A stretch of DNA of 64,000 bases from Pelagihabitans sp965238025 (GTDB lineage Bacteria; Bacteroidota; Bacteroidia; Flavobacteriales; Flavobacteriaceae): positions 2,790,001-2,854,000 of the forward strand of contig OZ250162.1 in assembly GCA_965238025.1 (NCBI GenBank). Reading direction: 5' to 3'. Below the pieces are notes generated by a model. The model made no database searches, was not told the DNA's origin, and worked only from the letters and a program-made list of their open reading frames with translations. Positions 35,374 through 45,249 of this stretch are shown here, piece after piece. The position numbers and the translations under genes are program-made. Positions within the stretch are counted from its first letter, which is position 1, and each line of letters begins with the position of its first letter.

Positions 35374-36276
35374 ATGAAGAACATATTAATACCAACAGAC
35401 TTTTCAGAAAACGCTTGGAACGCAGCCCGCTATGCACTAGAACTTTTTAAAAATGAAGAATGCGTTTTTCATTTATTGAACACCTATACCCCGGCAATTG
35501 CAAGTAGCCGTTTTATGGCAGCATCGGTCGAAGGTGGGACCCTTGAAAATAGTGCGCAATTATCCTCAAAAAATGGATTGAAAAATTTAATCCAACGTAT
35601 TGACCAAGACTTTAAGAACCCAAAACATAGCTTTAAGACCATTTCTTCATTTAGCTTTTTAGTTGATAAAATCAGAGAAGCGGTCGAGGAAGAAAATATA
35701 GATTTGGTTATTACCGGAACTAAAGGCGCTTCAGGAATTGAAGAGGTTTTTATGGGCAGTAACACGGTGCGGATCATTAAATCTATTAAGAATTGTCCTG
35801 TTCTGGCCATTCCGGAGTATTTTAAGTTTAGTACACCGAATGAAATTGCATTTGCCACTGACTTTAATAGGTTTTACACCTTATCGGAATTAACCCCCTT
35901 GTTGGAGATGGCAATTGCCTTTGATGCGACCATTCGCATTGTTTATGTGCAGCATGAAATTAAGGCTTTGACCGAACTACAACAGTTCAATCTGAGTATG
36001 TTGAGAAAGTATTTGGGTAAAGTGGAACATTATGTACACACCGTTTCCGAGCTAAACTCTGTTTCTAGGACCCTTGAAGTATTCACTGAAGAACTGAATA
36101 TACATCTACTGGCAATGCTCAATTACCAACACAGTTATATGGAAAAAATGACACGTGAACCAGTGGTTAAGCGATTGGCTTTTCACACGAAAATTCCCTT
36201 GTTGATTATTCCCGAGCTGGGAATGGATGCACCCTCAAAAAACAGGAAAGGGAATGAAATGACATTTTCTGATTAA
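35374..36276 (+). CDS. Universal stress protein, tandem UspA domains
   Basis: The 300-residue protein has an intact nucleotide loop in the first UspA domain (GTKGASGIEEVFMGSNT) and a degenerate second domain. It resembles the gene at 9121-9975 in both loop and second-half sequence (NYWHSFIEKLTRE versus NYQHSYMEKMTRE), so the two are paralogues. Its promoter belongs to the Fnr-type set. Confidence 0.87.
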   Translation: MKNILIPTDFSENAWNAARYALELFKNEECVFHLLNTYTPAIASSRFMAASVEGGTLENSAQLSSKNGLKNLIQRIDQDFKNPKHSFKTISSFSFLVDKIREAVEEENIDLVITGTKGASGIEEVFMGSNTVRIIKSIKNCPVLAIPEYFKFSTPNEIAFATDFNRFYTLSELTPLLEMAIAFDATIRIVYVQHEIKALTELQQFNLSMLRKYLGKVEHYVHTVSELNSVSRTLEVFTEELNIHLLAMLNYQHSYMEKMTREPVVKRLAFHTKIPLLIIPELGMDAPSKNRKGNEMTFSD

Positions 36277-36332
36277 TTCTTTTCCAAACCAAGTTAAAAT
36301 GAGTTTTTGATCAAAATCGATACAGCGCTCTT

Positions 36333-37724
36333 TTAGGATATCAATTTCATAGCTACGGGGTCCCAGTTTACAGGCTGCTGCTTAAAATAACTTTCATTGG
36401 CCAAAAGGGCGGCGCCGGCAGCGCGCAGTCCAAAGGTTGGGTCTTGTACCACATCTTTTTTGTTGCGAATAGCACTGAAAAAATTATAAAAGTGGTCGTA
36501 ATGACCCCCTTTGTAGCCTCTTGGCGCTTCCCAGGTAGTAGTTCCGGTATTTAAGTTTGTTGCTCTGGATTCTAAATTTTTATGGGCATAAGCTTCCTTT
36601 ATTTTTTGTTGTGTCGCCTTGGTATAGGCAATCATCGAGTAATCGCCCGGTACCATACCCAATTTAGACCTTGTTAGTTTCACCTGGTTCTGACCGACTT
36701 CCATTTCCCCTTCGGTGCCTATTAATTTAAAACCGCCACCGCCACCGTTTCCGGCGATAAAGTTTATTCGGAAAGCAGCATTAAATGCCGTATGGGTATC
36801 GGTTTTCGGATAGTCGTAAAGGGTTATGGTAACATCTGGGACATCTCTACCATCTTCCCAATATCTCAAACCTCCGGTGGCCAAGGCCCTATTTGGGCCA
36901 TAAGAACTAAGTATATGATTAAGCGTTGAAAATGCATGTACAAATAAATCCCCGGCAACACCGGTCCCATAATCTTGATAGTTTCGCCAGCGGAAGAACC
37001 GTTTTAACTCATAAGGCACTTTTGTTGCCTGCCCAAGAAAAGTATCAAAATCGATGGTCTTTGGATTTGCATCTGGAGGAATGGGATATTGCCATGCTCC
37101 CTCTGCGGAATAACGATCGTTGTACATATCCAGCATTACAATGTCACCAATTGCCCCTTCTTCATAAAGTTGCTTTGCCTTTTCATTGCCTAAAGAAGAC
37201 ATACCTTGACTCCCAACTTGACATATTTTTCCACTTTCCTTTTGTGCATTGATTATTTCTTGCCCCTCTTCAAGTTTTTGTACCATTGGTTTTTCACAGT
37301 ATACATGTTTACCAGCTTTCAGGGCATCAACCACAATTTTTTGATGCCAATGATCAGGTGTGGCCACAATAACAGCATCAATATCATTACGCTCCAAAAG
37401 TTTGCGATAGTCACGGGTAACGACAAGGTCATTTCCCCATAGTTCTTTGGCGCGGTCAAGCCTTCCGGAATATAGATCACACACTGCAACGAGTTTTACA
37501 CCCTCAACTCCCAGGGCTGTATTGGTATCATAAATACCTTGTATTCCAGAACCGATCAACGCCAAATTAATTTGATTGTTGGCAGAAAAATTTTGTGGAA
37601 TATATGATCTAGACAAAATAATTTTTTCTTCAAATGAAGATGCCAATACAACAGGGGCGGAGGTCATTGCGGCTGAACCTAGGGTTGCTTTTTTAATAAA
37701 AGACCTTCTGGAGTTTTTTTTCAT
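36333..37724 (-). CDS. Gfo/Idh/MocA-family oxidoreductase, exported
   Basis: The 463-residue protein has a twin-arginine-like signal (KKNSRRSFIKKATLGSAA), then an NAD(P)-binding domain (ALIGSGIQGI) and the family motif CEKPM in the active site. A Tat signal suggests a folded, cofactor-loaded export to the periplasm, as known for a subset of this family in Bacteroidetes. The substrate is a sugar or cyclitol, not identified. It is divergent from the GMC oxidoreductase gene. Confidence 0.87.
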   Translation of the reverse strand: MKKNSRRSFIKKATLGSAAMTSAPVVLASSFEEKIILSRSYIPQNFSANNQINLALIGSGIQGIYDTNTALGVEGVKLVAVCDLYSGRLDRAKELWGNDLVVTRDYRKLLERNDIDAVIVATPDHWHQKIVVDALKAGKHVYCEKPMVQKLEEGQEIINAQKESGKICQVGSQGMSSLGNEKAKQLYEEGAIGDIVMLDMYNDRYSAEGAWQYPIPPDANPKTIDFDTFLGQATKVPYELKRFFRWRNYQDYGTGVAGDLFVHAFSTLNHILSSYGPNRALATGGLRYWEDGRDVPDVTITLYDYPKTDTHTAFNAAFRINFIAGNGGGGGFKLIGTEGEMEVGQNQVKLTRSKLGMVPGDYSMIAYTKATQQKIKEAYAHKNLESRATNLNTGTTTWEAPRGYKGGHYDHFYNFFSAIRNKKDVVQDPTFGLRAAGAALLANESYFKQQPVNWDPVAMKLIS

Positions 37725-37882
37725 GCTATCAAATTTTTGGTCAGGTGACCTGAACGTTTAAAAATAGGGATTTTATCATTAGCCTGATTCTGATAGGGTT
37801 TATTTTTCAAATACGCGCCTCCCCCAATATTTATTGGCTCTTAATTTTTTAATTTCTAACTTGTTGCATCCAAAAAAAATCC

Positions 37883-39604
37883 ATGCAAATAAAAGAATCC
37901 TCCGAAATTTATGATGTGATCATTGTAGGTTCTGGTGCCGGTGGTGGTATGGCCACCAAACAACTTGCCGATGCTGGTTTTAATGTCGCCGTGGTTGAAG
38001 CAGGTCCGTTTTTCGATCCTGCCGATCCAAAGACCATGACCCAGTTAAAATGGCCCTACGAATCTCCCAGAAGAGGTGCCAATACTGATCGTGCTTTTGG
38101 CGAATGGGATATGTCTTGGGGTGATTGGGAGGTTGAAGGGGAACCGTATACCCAAGAAGAAGGAACCAATTTTAGATGGTGGCGCGCTAGAATGTTAGGC
38201 GGACGAACGAACCATTGGGGCCGTATATCGCTGCGTTTCGGACCAAAGGATTTTAAAGGAAAAACCCGTGATGGCCATGGTGATGATTGGCCAATAGGGT
38301 ATGATGATGTAAAACCATATTATGACAAGTTAGATAAACTGGTTGGGGTTTTTGGAACGAACGAAGGTTTGGAGAATGACCCGGACGGTTTTTTTCTTCC
38401 GCCGCCAAAACCTAGATTACATGAATTGTTTTATATCAATGGAGCGAAGAAATCGAATATTCCGGTAATTCCAGGTCGGCTTTCTATGTTGACCAAAAAA
38501 ATAAATAAAGATCGGGGGGTATGTTTTTATTGTGGGCAATGTTCGCGTTCCTGTTCTGTCTACGCCGACTTCTCATCAGGAAGTTGCTTGATATTTCCAG
38601 CGCAGAAAAGCGGAGGCAAGGTAAAAATCTTTGTAAACTCTATGGTACGCGAAATAACCACGAATCAAGAAGGAAAAGCAACAGGGGTTTCTTATATCAG
38701 CAAAGACGATAGAAAAGAATATAAACTTAAGGCAAAAGTTGTTGTTCTTGCAGCATCTGCCTGTAGTTCGGCCCGTATTCTTTTAAACTCTAAAAGCAAG
38801 GAGCACCCGAATGGCTTAGGAAACAGTAGTGATGTTGTTGGAAAATATTTGCATGATTCTACCGGTGCAAGTGCCGCTGGGGTCATTCCAGGTTTGATGA
38901 ATCGTAAGACCTCTTATAACGAAGATGGTACCGGCGGAATGCATGTTTATTCCCCATGGTGGGGCGATAATTCCAAACTCGATTTCCCTCGCGGTTATCA
39001 CATCGAGGTTTGGGGCGGTATGGGTCAGCCTAATTACGGTTTCGGCTGGGACCCAAACGGAATGAATAAGTTCTTCGGACTTAAAGTAGGAGGGTATGGG
39101 GATAGTCTTCGCGATGATGTAAAAAAATATTACGGTTCTGTAATTGGTTTTGGGGGCAGAGGTGAGGCTGTTGCGCGCAAAGACAACTATTGTGAAATTG
39201 ATCCAACAACAGTTGATCAGTTTGGTATTCCTGTACTAAAGTTTAATTATAAATGGTCGGATTTCGAGGTAAATCAGGCGAAGCATATGCAGGATACCTT
39301 TGAAGAATTGATACATAATATGGGCGGAATCCCCTTAAATGAAAAGCCGGGCAAAGACAAAAATTATGGACTCCTTGCTCCTGGTGAAATTATCCATGAG
39401 GTAGGTACTACCAGAATGGGTGATAATCGGAAAACTTCCGTGACCAATAAATTTCAGCAGTTGCATGATGTGGATAACGTCTTTATCGTTGATGCGGGCC
39501 CCTTTGTTTCCCAGGCGGATAAAAACTGCACGTGGACAATTATGGCACTTTCCTGGAGAGCCTCTGACTATATTATTGAACAACTCAAACAACAAAACAT
39601 CTAG
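37883..39604 (+). CDS. GMC-family oxidoreductase with Cys cluster
   Basis: The 573-residue flavoprotein has the FAD motif GSGAGGG near residue 16, a GGRTNHWGR segment and a C-terminal GMC domain (HEVGTTRMG and GPFVSQADKN). A four-cysteine motif CFYCGQCSRSC (C-X2-C-X2-C-X3-C) at about residue 214 looks able to hold a metal or Fe-S centre. It is probably the large subunit of a membrane-associated sugar or polyol dehydrogenase, with the next gene as its small subunit. No signal peptide is seen, so export may depend on the Tat signal of the small partner. Confidence 0.87.
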   Translation: MQIKESSEIYDVIIVGSGAGGGMATKQLADAGFNVAVVEAGPFFDPADPKTMTQLKWPYESPRRGANTDRAFGEWDMSWGDWEVEGEPYTQEEGTNFRWWRARMLGGRTNHWGRISLRFGPKDFKGKTRDGHGDDWPIGYDDVKPYYDKLDKLVGVFGTNEGLENDPDGFFLPPPKPRLHELFYINGAKKSNIPVIPGRLSMLTKKINKDRGVCFYCGQCSRSCSVYADFSSGSCLIFPAQKSGGKVKIFVNSMVREITTNQEGKATGVSYISKDDRKEYKLKAKVVVLAASACSSARILLNSKSKEHPNGLGNSSDVVGKYLHDSTGASAAGVIPGLMNRKTSYNEDGTGGMHVYSPWWGDNSKLDFPRGYHIEVWGGMGQPNYGFGWDPNGMNKFFGLKVGGYGDSLRDDVKKYYGSVIGFGGRGEAVARKDNYCEIDPTTVDQFGIPVLKFNYKWSDFEVNQAKHMQDTFEELIHNMGGIPLNEKPGKDKNYGLLAPGEIIHEVGTTRMGDNRKTSVTNKFQQLHDVDNVFIVDAGPFVSQADKNCTWTIMALSWRASDYIIEQLKQQNI

Positions 39605-39766
39605 TATTGTGTTAAGTCTGCCGTGTCGGTTAAGTTGTCATTATTTTTTGCCAGGTCTAGGCAAAAAATTATTGCATAGCCCAAGCTACGGAAGAATTTT
39701 TTAACACAGAACTGGTGACAAAGAATATAACTTGGGCCGGCTAAGGTCGGCTTAAAACAATACAAA

Positions 39767-40489
39767 ATGGACAGAAGAAAAAGTTTACAGACCTTACTAC
39801 TTGGTGGGGCCGCAGCTGGTACAGGCCTCGTATTCAACTCCTGTAAGACAGAAAATAGTGAAACTATTGATGAGGCCATTGCAGAAAGTAGTGAAAAGTA
39901 TTTTGGGCGTACCCCAGAAGAATTAGAACGCCTTGAAAAACTGAATGCCGAACAATTATTCAATGCACATGAGATGGAGACCATTGCGGCATTAAGTGTT
40001 GTTATTCTTCCACCCAAAGAACCGCATGGTGGGCCGATCGAAGCAGGTGTTCCCGAACTTGTTGAATTTATGGGCAAGGATATTCCTGAAATGGGACCAA
40101 CCTTATTGGGAGGTTTAATGTGGTTGGATCATAAAAGTAATACCGAGTTTGGAACAGAATTCAAATCGGCAACCTTAGAACAAAAAAAGCAGATCTGCGA
40201 TCAAATTTGCTGGCATGATACAGAGGTTCCGCTAGAGGAGCAGCCACTTGAAATCCAGTTTTTCTATTTGATGAGGGGTCTTACAGTTACAGGGTACTAT
40301 ACTTCAAAAGTTGGGATTGCTGATTTGGGATATAAAGGTAATATGCCCAATGTTTGGGATGGTGTTCCCCAAGATGTACTCGATCAACACGGCGTTGCAT
40401 ATGACCCTGAGTGGATTGCAAAATGTGTGGATCAAAGTAAACGCGGGGTAATTGCCGAGTGGGACGAAAACGGTAATTTGTTGACTTAA
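39767..40489 (+). CDS. Gluconate 2-dehydrogenase subunit 3-like protein
   Basis: The 240-residue protein has an export signal (MDRRKSLQTLLLGGAAAGTG) with a lipobox-like FNSC, then the gluconate 2-dehydrogenase subunit 3 domain (LNAHEMETIAALSVVILPP). Such subunits pair with GMC flavoproteins and carry them through the Tat pathway. The 162 bp gap before it contains only imperfect inverted repeats and no gene. The electron acceptor subunit (cytochrome) is not adjacent. Confidence 0.85.
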   Translation: MDRRKSLQTLLLGGAAAGTGLVFNSCKTENSETIDEAIAESSEKYFGRTPEELERLEKLNAEQLFNAHEMETIAALSVVILPPKEPHGGPIEAGVPELVEFMGKDIPEMGPTLLGGLMWLDHKSNTEFGTEFKSATLEQKKQICDQICWHDTEVPLEEQPLEIQFFYLMRGLTVTGYYTSKVGIADLGYKGNMPNVWDGVPQDVLDQHGVAYDPEWIAKCVDQSKRGVIAEWDENGNLLT

Positions 40490-40496
40490 GACAACG

Positions 40497-41384
40497 CTAC
40501 TTTTTATAGACCCTTACCCAATCAACTATAAAATAGGATATGTCGGGAATATTGGCCAAATTTAAGTTGTCATCATCGAAAATAATTCCGCCAACGGCCA
40601 AGTTCAATACTATTTGTTGATTTTTGGTATAAAGCTCACGAACATACGGAAAGTTGTCACTTGAAATCGTTCTAACTTCAACACCATCCAGTGAAAAAAC
40701 GAGACTATTTTGTGACCAAACAACATCGAAAATATGAAATTCTTGTGTAAGGTCGATTCCTGCATCATAAGTAAATCCTGTCAATAGGGGATTAGTAAGT
40801 GGCTTTTCGGGCTCCGTACCATAATAGAAGTTGGTTACGTATTGGTTCGTTTTTCCTCCCTTAAACTCCATAATATTGATTTCACCCTGTGTCGGCCACG
40901 GATCTCCGTCGTTCAATAATCCGGATACCAAGCCTTCCCCTTGAGGTAGCTTTACACGAGCCGCGATTCGCAATGTTCCTTGTACGGAAGGATTGTACAA
41001 TTCTTTTGTTTCAATACGTCCACTAGTAAAATCGAAAGACTTCGTAACTGTAGAAGTAGGGCTCGCAATCCCTGTAACTGATTCTCTCAACTCTTCTATA
41101 AAAAGATAGCCCTTGTCAATATAAAGGTTGTCGGGCTGATAAAATTGTAATTCTCCATTAAACGAACCACCTTTCCAAGCGTTCCAAGCTGCTAAATCGG
41201 TATCAAAATTGTCTTCCCAAATCAAATTCCATTCGCTTAGGTCTTCCGGCCTGTAATTAAAACCAACTTCCGAAACATTTGGTAGCACCGTTTCTTTGAT
41301 GTTAAATATTGGTTCCGGGATGCTATTGTCATCGCTGGAACAGGAAAGAAATATAATCGAACAAAGCAGCAACAGTTTTCTCAT
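40497..41384 (-). CDS. Glycoside hydrolase family 16 lipoprotein (laminarinase-like)
   Basis: The 295-residue protein has a lipoprotein signal (LLCSIIFLSCSS), a short linker and a GH16 jelly roll. The nucleophile and acid/base glutamates lie in GEINIMEF near residues 164-171, preceded by DPWPTQ as in endo-beta-1,3-glucanases. The middle aspartate of the usual EIDIME is asparagine here, which may weaken or change activity. It is expected at the cell surface or periplasm and acts on beta-glucans or related polysaccharides. Confidence 0.88.
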   Translation of the reverse strand: MRKLLLLCSIIFLSCSSDDNSIPEPIFNIKETVLPNVSEVGFNYRPEDLSEWNLIWEDNFDTDLAAWNAWKGGSFNGELQFYQPDNLYIDKGYLFIEELRESVTGIASPTSTVTKSFDFTSGRIETKELYNPSVQGTLRIAARVKLPQGEGLVSGLLNDGDPWPTQGEINIMEFKGGKTNQYVTNFYYGTEPEKPLTNPLLTGFTYDAGIDLTQEFHIFDVVWSQNSLVFSLDGVEVRTISSDNFPYVRELYTKNQQIVLNLAVGGIIFDDDNLNLANIPDISYFIVDWVRVYKK

Positions 41385-41720
41385 CCTTAAAATTTCGCGT
41401 AACTTAAGAAATTTACCAGTGATAGTTAGAACGATCCGTTAAGTCGCGTGAAGTTTAAGACGAATGGCCTATTCTTTGTTTGAATGAACATGCAAGCATC
41501 TTCATTTTTGGACTATGAAATTGGAGGCAAAACCGTAATTATAGCGTAATTCTATACATAAAAATAAAAAAGGGAGGATTACTCAAATCTTATGAAAGTT
41601 AATAAACGAAAATCTAGGGCTTTATCGCCCGATATTCTGGGTGATTTTAAAATCAGCGCTCTTCTTCCCCGACTAAGGCGTATTTCGCCCAAACGAATTC
41701 TTTTTCTTTAAAAACTTAGG
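41385..41720. other. Intergenic region between GH130 and GH16
   Basis: The 336 bp hold no convincing gene. A short GGGC-TTTAT-GCCC-like hairpin near 41618-41632 may end the GH130 transcript. The GH16 promoter must lie near 41385-41480 but no TAnnTTTG with an operator is evident. Confidence 0.4.
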
Positions 41721-42842
41721 TCATTCCTTTATCGCCAAACCAACCATTGAATCTGCTGTGCCGTAGTATAAAAACCACCTGTTTTTAAAATAAACTAATC
41801 CTTCAATGAATGTGGTGCCTGCCTTGTATTGCCCGCTTACTTCGTGAGGGAGGCTCGGGCAAATAAATGGAGTTTCCATACGGGCAAGTAGTTTTGTTGG
41901 GTCGTTTTTATCAAATAACACTTGTCCGCCGCAATAAGTGCCTTCCGGATATTTAGCAGTTGCGCCTTCACCGCTCAGGTTTTTGCCATTGTATAATAAC
42001 AGGATTCCGCTTTCAGTATACAGAGCTGGTGGGCCGGGTTCGGTCAAATGACTGTCGAATTCCTCAAGGGTCGGTTTAAAAACATGCAGTAATTCTCCAC
42101 TATCACCCAGAAGAGGCGTCCAATCAATGCCGTTTTCGGACTCCGCTAAATTCACGAAAAGCTCGCCCCAGTACATAAGGTATTTCCCGTTTATTTTTTT
42201 AGCTTTTAATCTTCCATCGACCAATTCGGTAACCACAGATCCTGATTTGCTCCAAATATCCAAGAATTTCCCATGATAAGCCTTTTGAAAAACCGGCCCA
42301 TGCTTTGTCCAATTTTTTAAATCTTTCGAGGTGGCACTAGAAAGCCTAGCTATATCTTTGTTCCAACTGGTGTAATGCATGATATAAGTGCCGTCAGATG
42401 TTTCAACAACACGAGGGTCTTCAACACCTCCGGGGTAGTCCCATTTTTGATATTCTTCTTCCTCCGGATAAAATACGGGTTCTTTATATTTAGTGAAACG
42501 GATTCCGTCATTACTATAGGCCAATCCAATTCGGGAGGTTCTTCCACCTAGAATTGCATCAGGATTATCTTCTGCCCTAAACAGCATAAATACGGTGTCG
42601 TTACGGACGATGGCCCCTGGATTAAAGACATCGGCCTTTTGCCATTGTACATTCTTCTTTGTTATCGGGTCATTAAAAACAAAACTTGAATCTGCTACCA
42701 TAATAGGGTTGAAGTCAGTTTTTTCAAAACCAAGTAACCATGGCTTTTCGGATGCAATTACTTCTTCATTAACCCTTTTTACCTTTCTACAAGCCCAAAA
42801 ACAGGAAAAAATGAATATCAATACTATCGTTTTTAATTTCAT
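41721..42842 (-). CDS. GH130-like glycosidase/phosphorylase lipoprotein
   Basis: The 373-residue protein has a lipoprotein signal (FIFSCFWAC) and a five-bladed propeller typical of GH43/GH130-like enzymes. The segments NPGAIVRNDTVFMLFRAED and GGVEDPRVVETSDGTYIM match the GH130 pattern for beta-mannoside phosphorylases and hydrolases. As a secreted lipoprotein it more likely acts as a hydrolase than as a phosphorylase; that is inferred. It is divergent from the VanX-like gene and upstream of GH16 on the same strand. Confidence 0.78.
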   Translation of the reverse strand: MKLKTIVLIFIFSCFWACRKVKRVNEEVIASEKPWLLGFEKTDFNPIMVADSSFVFNDPITKKNVQWQKADVFNPGAIVRNDTVFMLFRAEDNPDAILGGRTSRIGLAYSNDGIRFTKYKEPVFYPEEEEYQKWDYPGGVEDPRVVETSDGTYIMHYTSWNKDIARLSSATSKDLKNWTKHGPVFQKAYHGKFLDIWSKSGSVVTELVDGRLKAKKINGKYLMYWGELFVNLAESENGIDWTPLLGDSGELLHVFKPTLEEFDSHLTEPGPPALYTESGILLLYNGKNLSGEGATAKYPEGTYCGGQVLFDKNDPTKLLARMETPFICPSLPHEVSGQYKAGTTFIEGLVYFKNRWFLYYGTADSMVGLAIKE

Positions 42843-42999
42843 CTAATACCTTTACAAGGTGAGTTGGTAAAAATGCTTCCACATGAATGCTGCTGAAAAG
42901 ACCATACTCTTACTAAAGTAGAAACTAATTTGGATAGAAGCCGATTTTTTCGCCCATAAAATATTTCTATCTTGACGGCTCTTAAAACAAATTTAATTG

Positions 43000-43764
43000 A
43001 TGTCATTGCAAAAGTTTTGGTACTTCACTTTGTGCCTATTGATTCTGTTCATATCTATCTTGGCATTTTCTTGCAAAGAAAAACCTTCAAATAAAAACCT
43101 GGAAATTAACCCTGAAACCACAGATTCGATGGAACAAGAGGTAGTTAGGATCTTAGATACAATTCCTGTAAAGGAATCTGCTCCTAAAAGGGTTCTAAAA
43201 TCACTTGGTAACTTAACGGATACCACATTTATTAGACTCGCAGATTATAGTGATGCTTTTGCCTATGATATGCGGTATGCCACGGATAACAATTTTTTAA
43301 AGGCCAAGGTATATGACTGTGCGGAATGCTATACTAGGGTAAAAACGGCAAAGGCTCTTTTGGCCGCAAACGAAGATTTTAAAAAAGAAGGTGTTAGAAT
43401 AAAGTTTTTTGATTGCTATCGACCAAATTCAGTGCAATACAAGATGTGGGAAATTGTTCCAAATCCACAATATGTTGCCAATCCGGTAAAGGGCTCTATA
43501 CATAATAAAGGGGGAGCGGTTGATATTACCCTCGAAACTTTGGAAGGCGAAGCTTTAGACATGGGCACCGATTTCGATTTTTTCGGAAAACGGGCATACC
43601 ATGATATGACGGATTTGCCTCAAAATATTTTGGATAATCGGCTGTTACTCAAAGAAATTATGGAAAAGCATGGTTTTTGGTCTATTCGAACGGAATGGTG
43701 GCATTATAATCTCTCTTCCGCCTCCAATGATCCTATTGCGGACTTTAAGTGGAAATGCGATTAA
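43000..43764 (+). CDS. D-Ala-D-Ala dipeptidase (VanX-like, M15D)
   Basis: The protein of 254 residues (ATG 43000; the TTG before it is not needed) has a lipoprotein-like signal ending in AFSC, then the M15D zinc site SIHNKGGAVD and EWWHY. The motif gives the two histidines, aspartate and the catalytic glutamate of VanX/DdpX enzymes. It probably recycles D-Ala-D-Ala in the periplasm rather than giving vancomycin resistance, since no vanHA genes are near. Confidence 0.88.
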   Translation: MSLQKFWYFTLCLLILFISILAFSCKEKPSNKNLEINPETTDSMEQEVVRILDTIPVKESAPKRVLKSLGNLTDTTFIRLADYSDAFAYDMRYATDNNFLKAKVYDCAECYTRVKTAKALLAANEDFKKEGVRIKFFDCYRPNSVQYKMWEIVPNPQYVANPVKGSIHNKGGAVDITLETLEGEALDMGTDFDFFGKRAYHDMTDLPQNILDNRLLLKEIMEKHGFWSIRTEWWHYNLSSASNDPIADFKWKCD

Positions 43765-43887
43765 TTTTTTCGAAAAATATGGAAGGTATTCTATACAACT
43801 TCTCTATTTTTGCAATCCAATTCTGGATTCCAAAATATTGGAATTTGGAATTTATTTTTTTGCAATTTAAGGCGTAAGCCTTTGTTT

Positions 43888-43964
<77 letters not shown>

Positions 43965-44179
43965 AACACTTTTAAGTGGTATCAAAGTACTGTTAACTGA
44001 CTGGTTGACAGTGCTTTTCATTTTTTTACGATTTCATCCGATATCATCTAATATCAAATAAAAAGTGTAGAGTTCGGTGAATGGACCGGTACGATGGTTG
44101 TGCATAATTTTAGTAGCGGATAAGGCTATTTATAGTCGTCTTTGCAAACAAGGTTTGTTCAATCCAAAAGACTCGTATC

Positions 44180-44461
44180 ATGCGCAACAACAGCACTTTA
44201 GCAGTACTCATTTTTACAAGGGACATTAACTATAATCCCGAAAAACTCATGATCTATGCCCGTATAACGGTTGATGGAAGACGGGCGGAAATCGGTTTAA
44301 AGAGGTATACACCGGTGAATGTTTGAGATGTTTCCAGGGGAAGGGTCACCGGAACGACTTCAAAGGCCAGACTGCTCAACAGCTATTTAGACGAGGTATA
44401 TGCCGGGATATTGGATGCCCACAAACAACTTGGTACTGCTCATTTTTTAGATTGGTGCTAA
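44180..44461 (+). pseudogene. Tyrosine recombinase remnant
   Basis: The frame starts MRNNSTLAVLIFTRDINYNP, the N-terminal arm-binding domain of Bacteroidetes tyrosine recombinases. It is interrupted by TGA at 44324-44326, most simply a TGG-to-TGA change (V-N-V-*-D-V-S-R-G-R). It then reads on through TSKARLLNSYLDEVYAGILDAH. The homology stops at the edge of the first cassette repeat (44457), where the frame ends in TAA. The core and catalytic domains are missing, so no active enzyme is made. Confidence 0.8.
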
Positions 44462-44572
44462 CGTTCTGTGTATGGTTTGTTGCGGAATTTTCCGAAAGAA
44501 CATTCCGATAATTCACCAAAGTAGCAAAATTACAATGAATTCTGCAGCAATGAGCTATGCACATTGTTGTGA
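44457..44572 (-). repeat. Cassette repeat R1
   Basis: Left core GCTAACG (44457-44463) and right core ATTGTTGTGA (44563-44572). It truncates the recombinase remnant. The stop codon of the acetyltransferase gene (44555) lies inside it. Confidence 0.65.
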
Positions 44573-45073
44573 CCAGTTTACTTTTTCTAATTCAAATCGT
44601 ATTTCAATAGAATTATCTTTTTCATCTGTTGATTCACTAATTCTATCCATAAATTTTGTTAATATTTTGATGGAACCAACATTTTTTGAATCAACATCCG
44701 CTATTATCTTTTGGGTTTTACTGTTTTTGAATGAAAAATTAATCATACCCTTTGTAACTTCAGTTCCTATTCCCTGTCTCCAGAATTTCTCATGAATTCT
44801 ACAGCCAATTTCATTACTCACATTAATCAGTGCACATGTGCCGACAAATTCTTTTCTTGATTTAAAAATTACAGCGTAGACATTTATTTTTGATTCTGGG
44901 TCTAATTGTCGTTTAATTATCCTTTTAATTTCTTCTTTGGATTCTCTAAAATCAGACGTTTCGGCAGGAATTGAATCCATAACCTTTTTACTACTATGAA
45001 GTTCGTAAAATCCATCTATATCTGATTCGATGATTTCTCTAATTATCAATCGTTCCGTTTCAAATATCATCAT
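44555..45073 (-). CDS. GNAT-family N-acetyltransferase
   Basis: The 172-residue protein begins MMIFETERLIIREI, the typical start of RimJ/RimL-like acetyltransferases. It carries CRIHEKFWRQGIGTEVTKGM, which includes the acetyl-CoA loop (Q-G-I-G-T). It is the last cassette of the array in the transcription direction. Its final residues (WSQQCA) are encoded by repeat R1, so its C-terminus was shaped by the insertion. The substrate is unknown. Confidence 0.85.
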   Translation of the reverse strand: MMIFETERLIIREIIESDIDGFYELHSSKKVMDSIPAETSDFRESKEEIKRIIKRQLDPESKINVYAVIFKSRKEFVGTCALINVSNEIGCRIHEKFWRQGIGTEVTKGMINFSFKNSKTQKIIADVDSKNVGSIKILTKFMDRISESTDEKDNSIEIRFELEKVNWSQQCA

Positions 45074-45085
45074 TTTCTATGGAAT

Positions 45086-45242
45086 TGTTTAAGGTTCGTT
45101 AAGAGACATGGTTTACACAAGTTAAAAATTAGGGTTTACACTAAATTAGTTTCTAACCTTGTGGATTGTTGTTTGTTTAAGGTAAGAATTGTTCTTTGTA
45201 TTGACCAACTGACCACAATCAATTATAGCCATTGTTGTAGCG
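45086..45242 (-). repeat. Cassette repeat R2 (degenerate left arm)
   Basis: The right end (AATTATAGCCATTGTTGTAG, 45221-45240) is a clear repeat core, but the left arm is worn to TTAAGGTTCGTTAAG. It separates the acetyltransferase and serine hydrolase cassettes. Confidence 0.5.
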
Positions 45243-45249
45243 CGTTTTT

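Noticed and set aside
43000..43764. A vancomycin resistance gene
   Set aside because: The VanX-like enzyme is alone, without vanH or vanA, and has a lipoprotein signal; a cell-wall recycling role is more likely.
44472..44795. A plus-strand open frame of 107 residues
   Set aside because: It is antisense to the acetyltransferase gene, which has clear GNAT motifs, and it begins in a cassette repeat.
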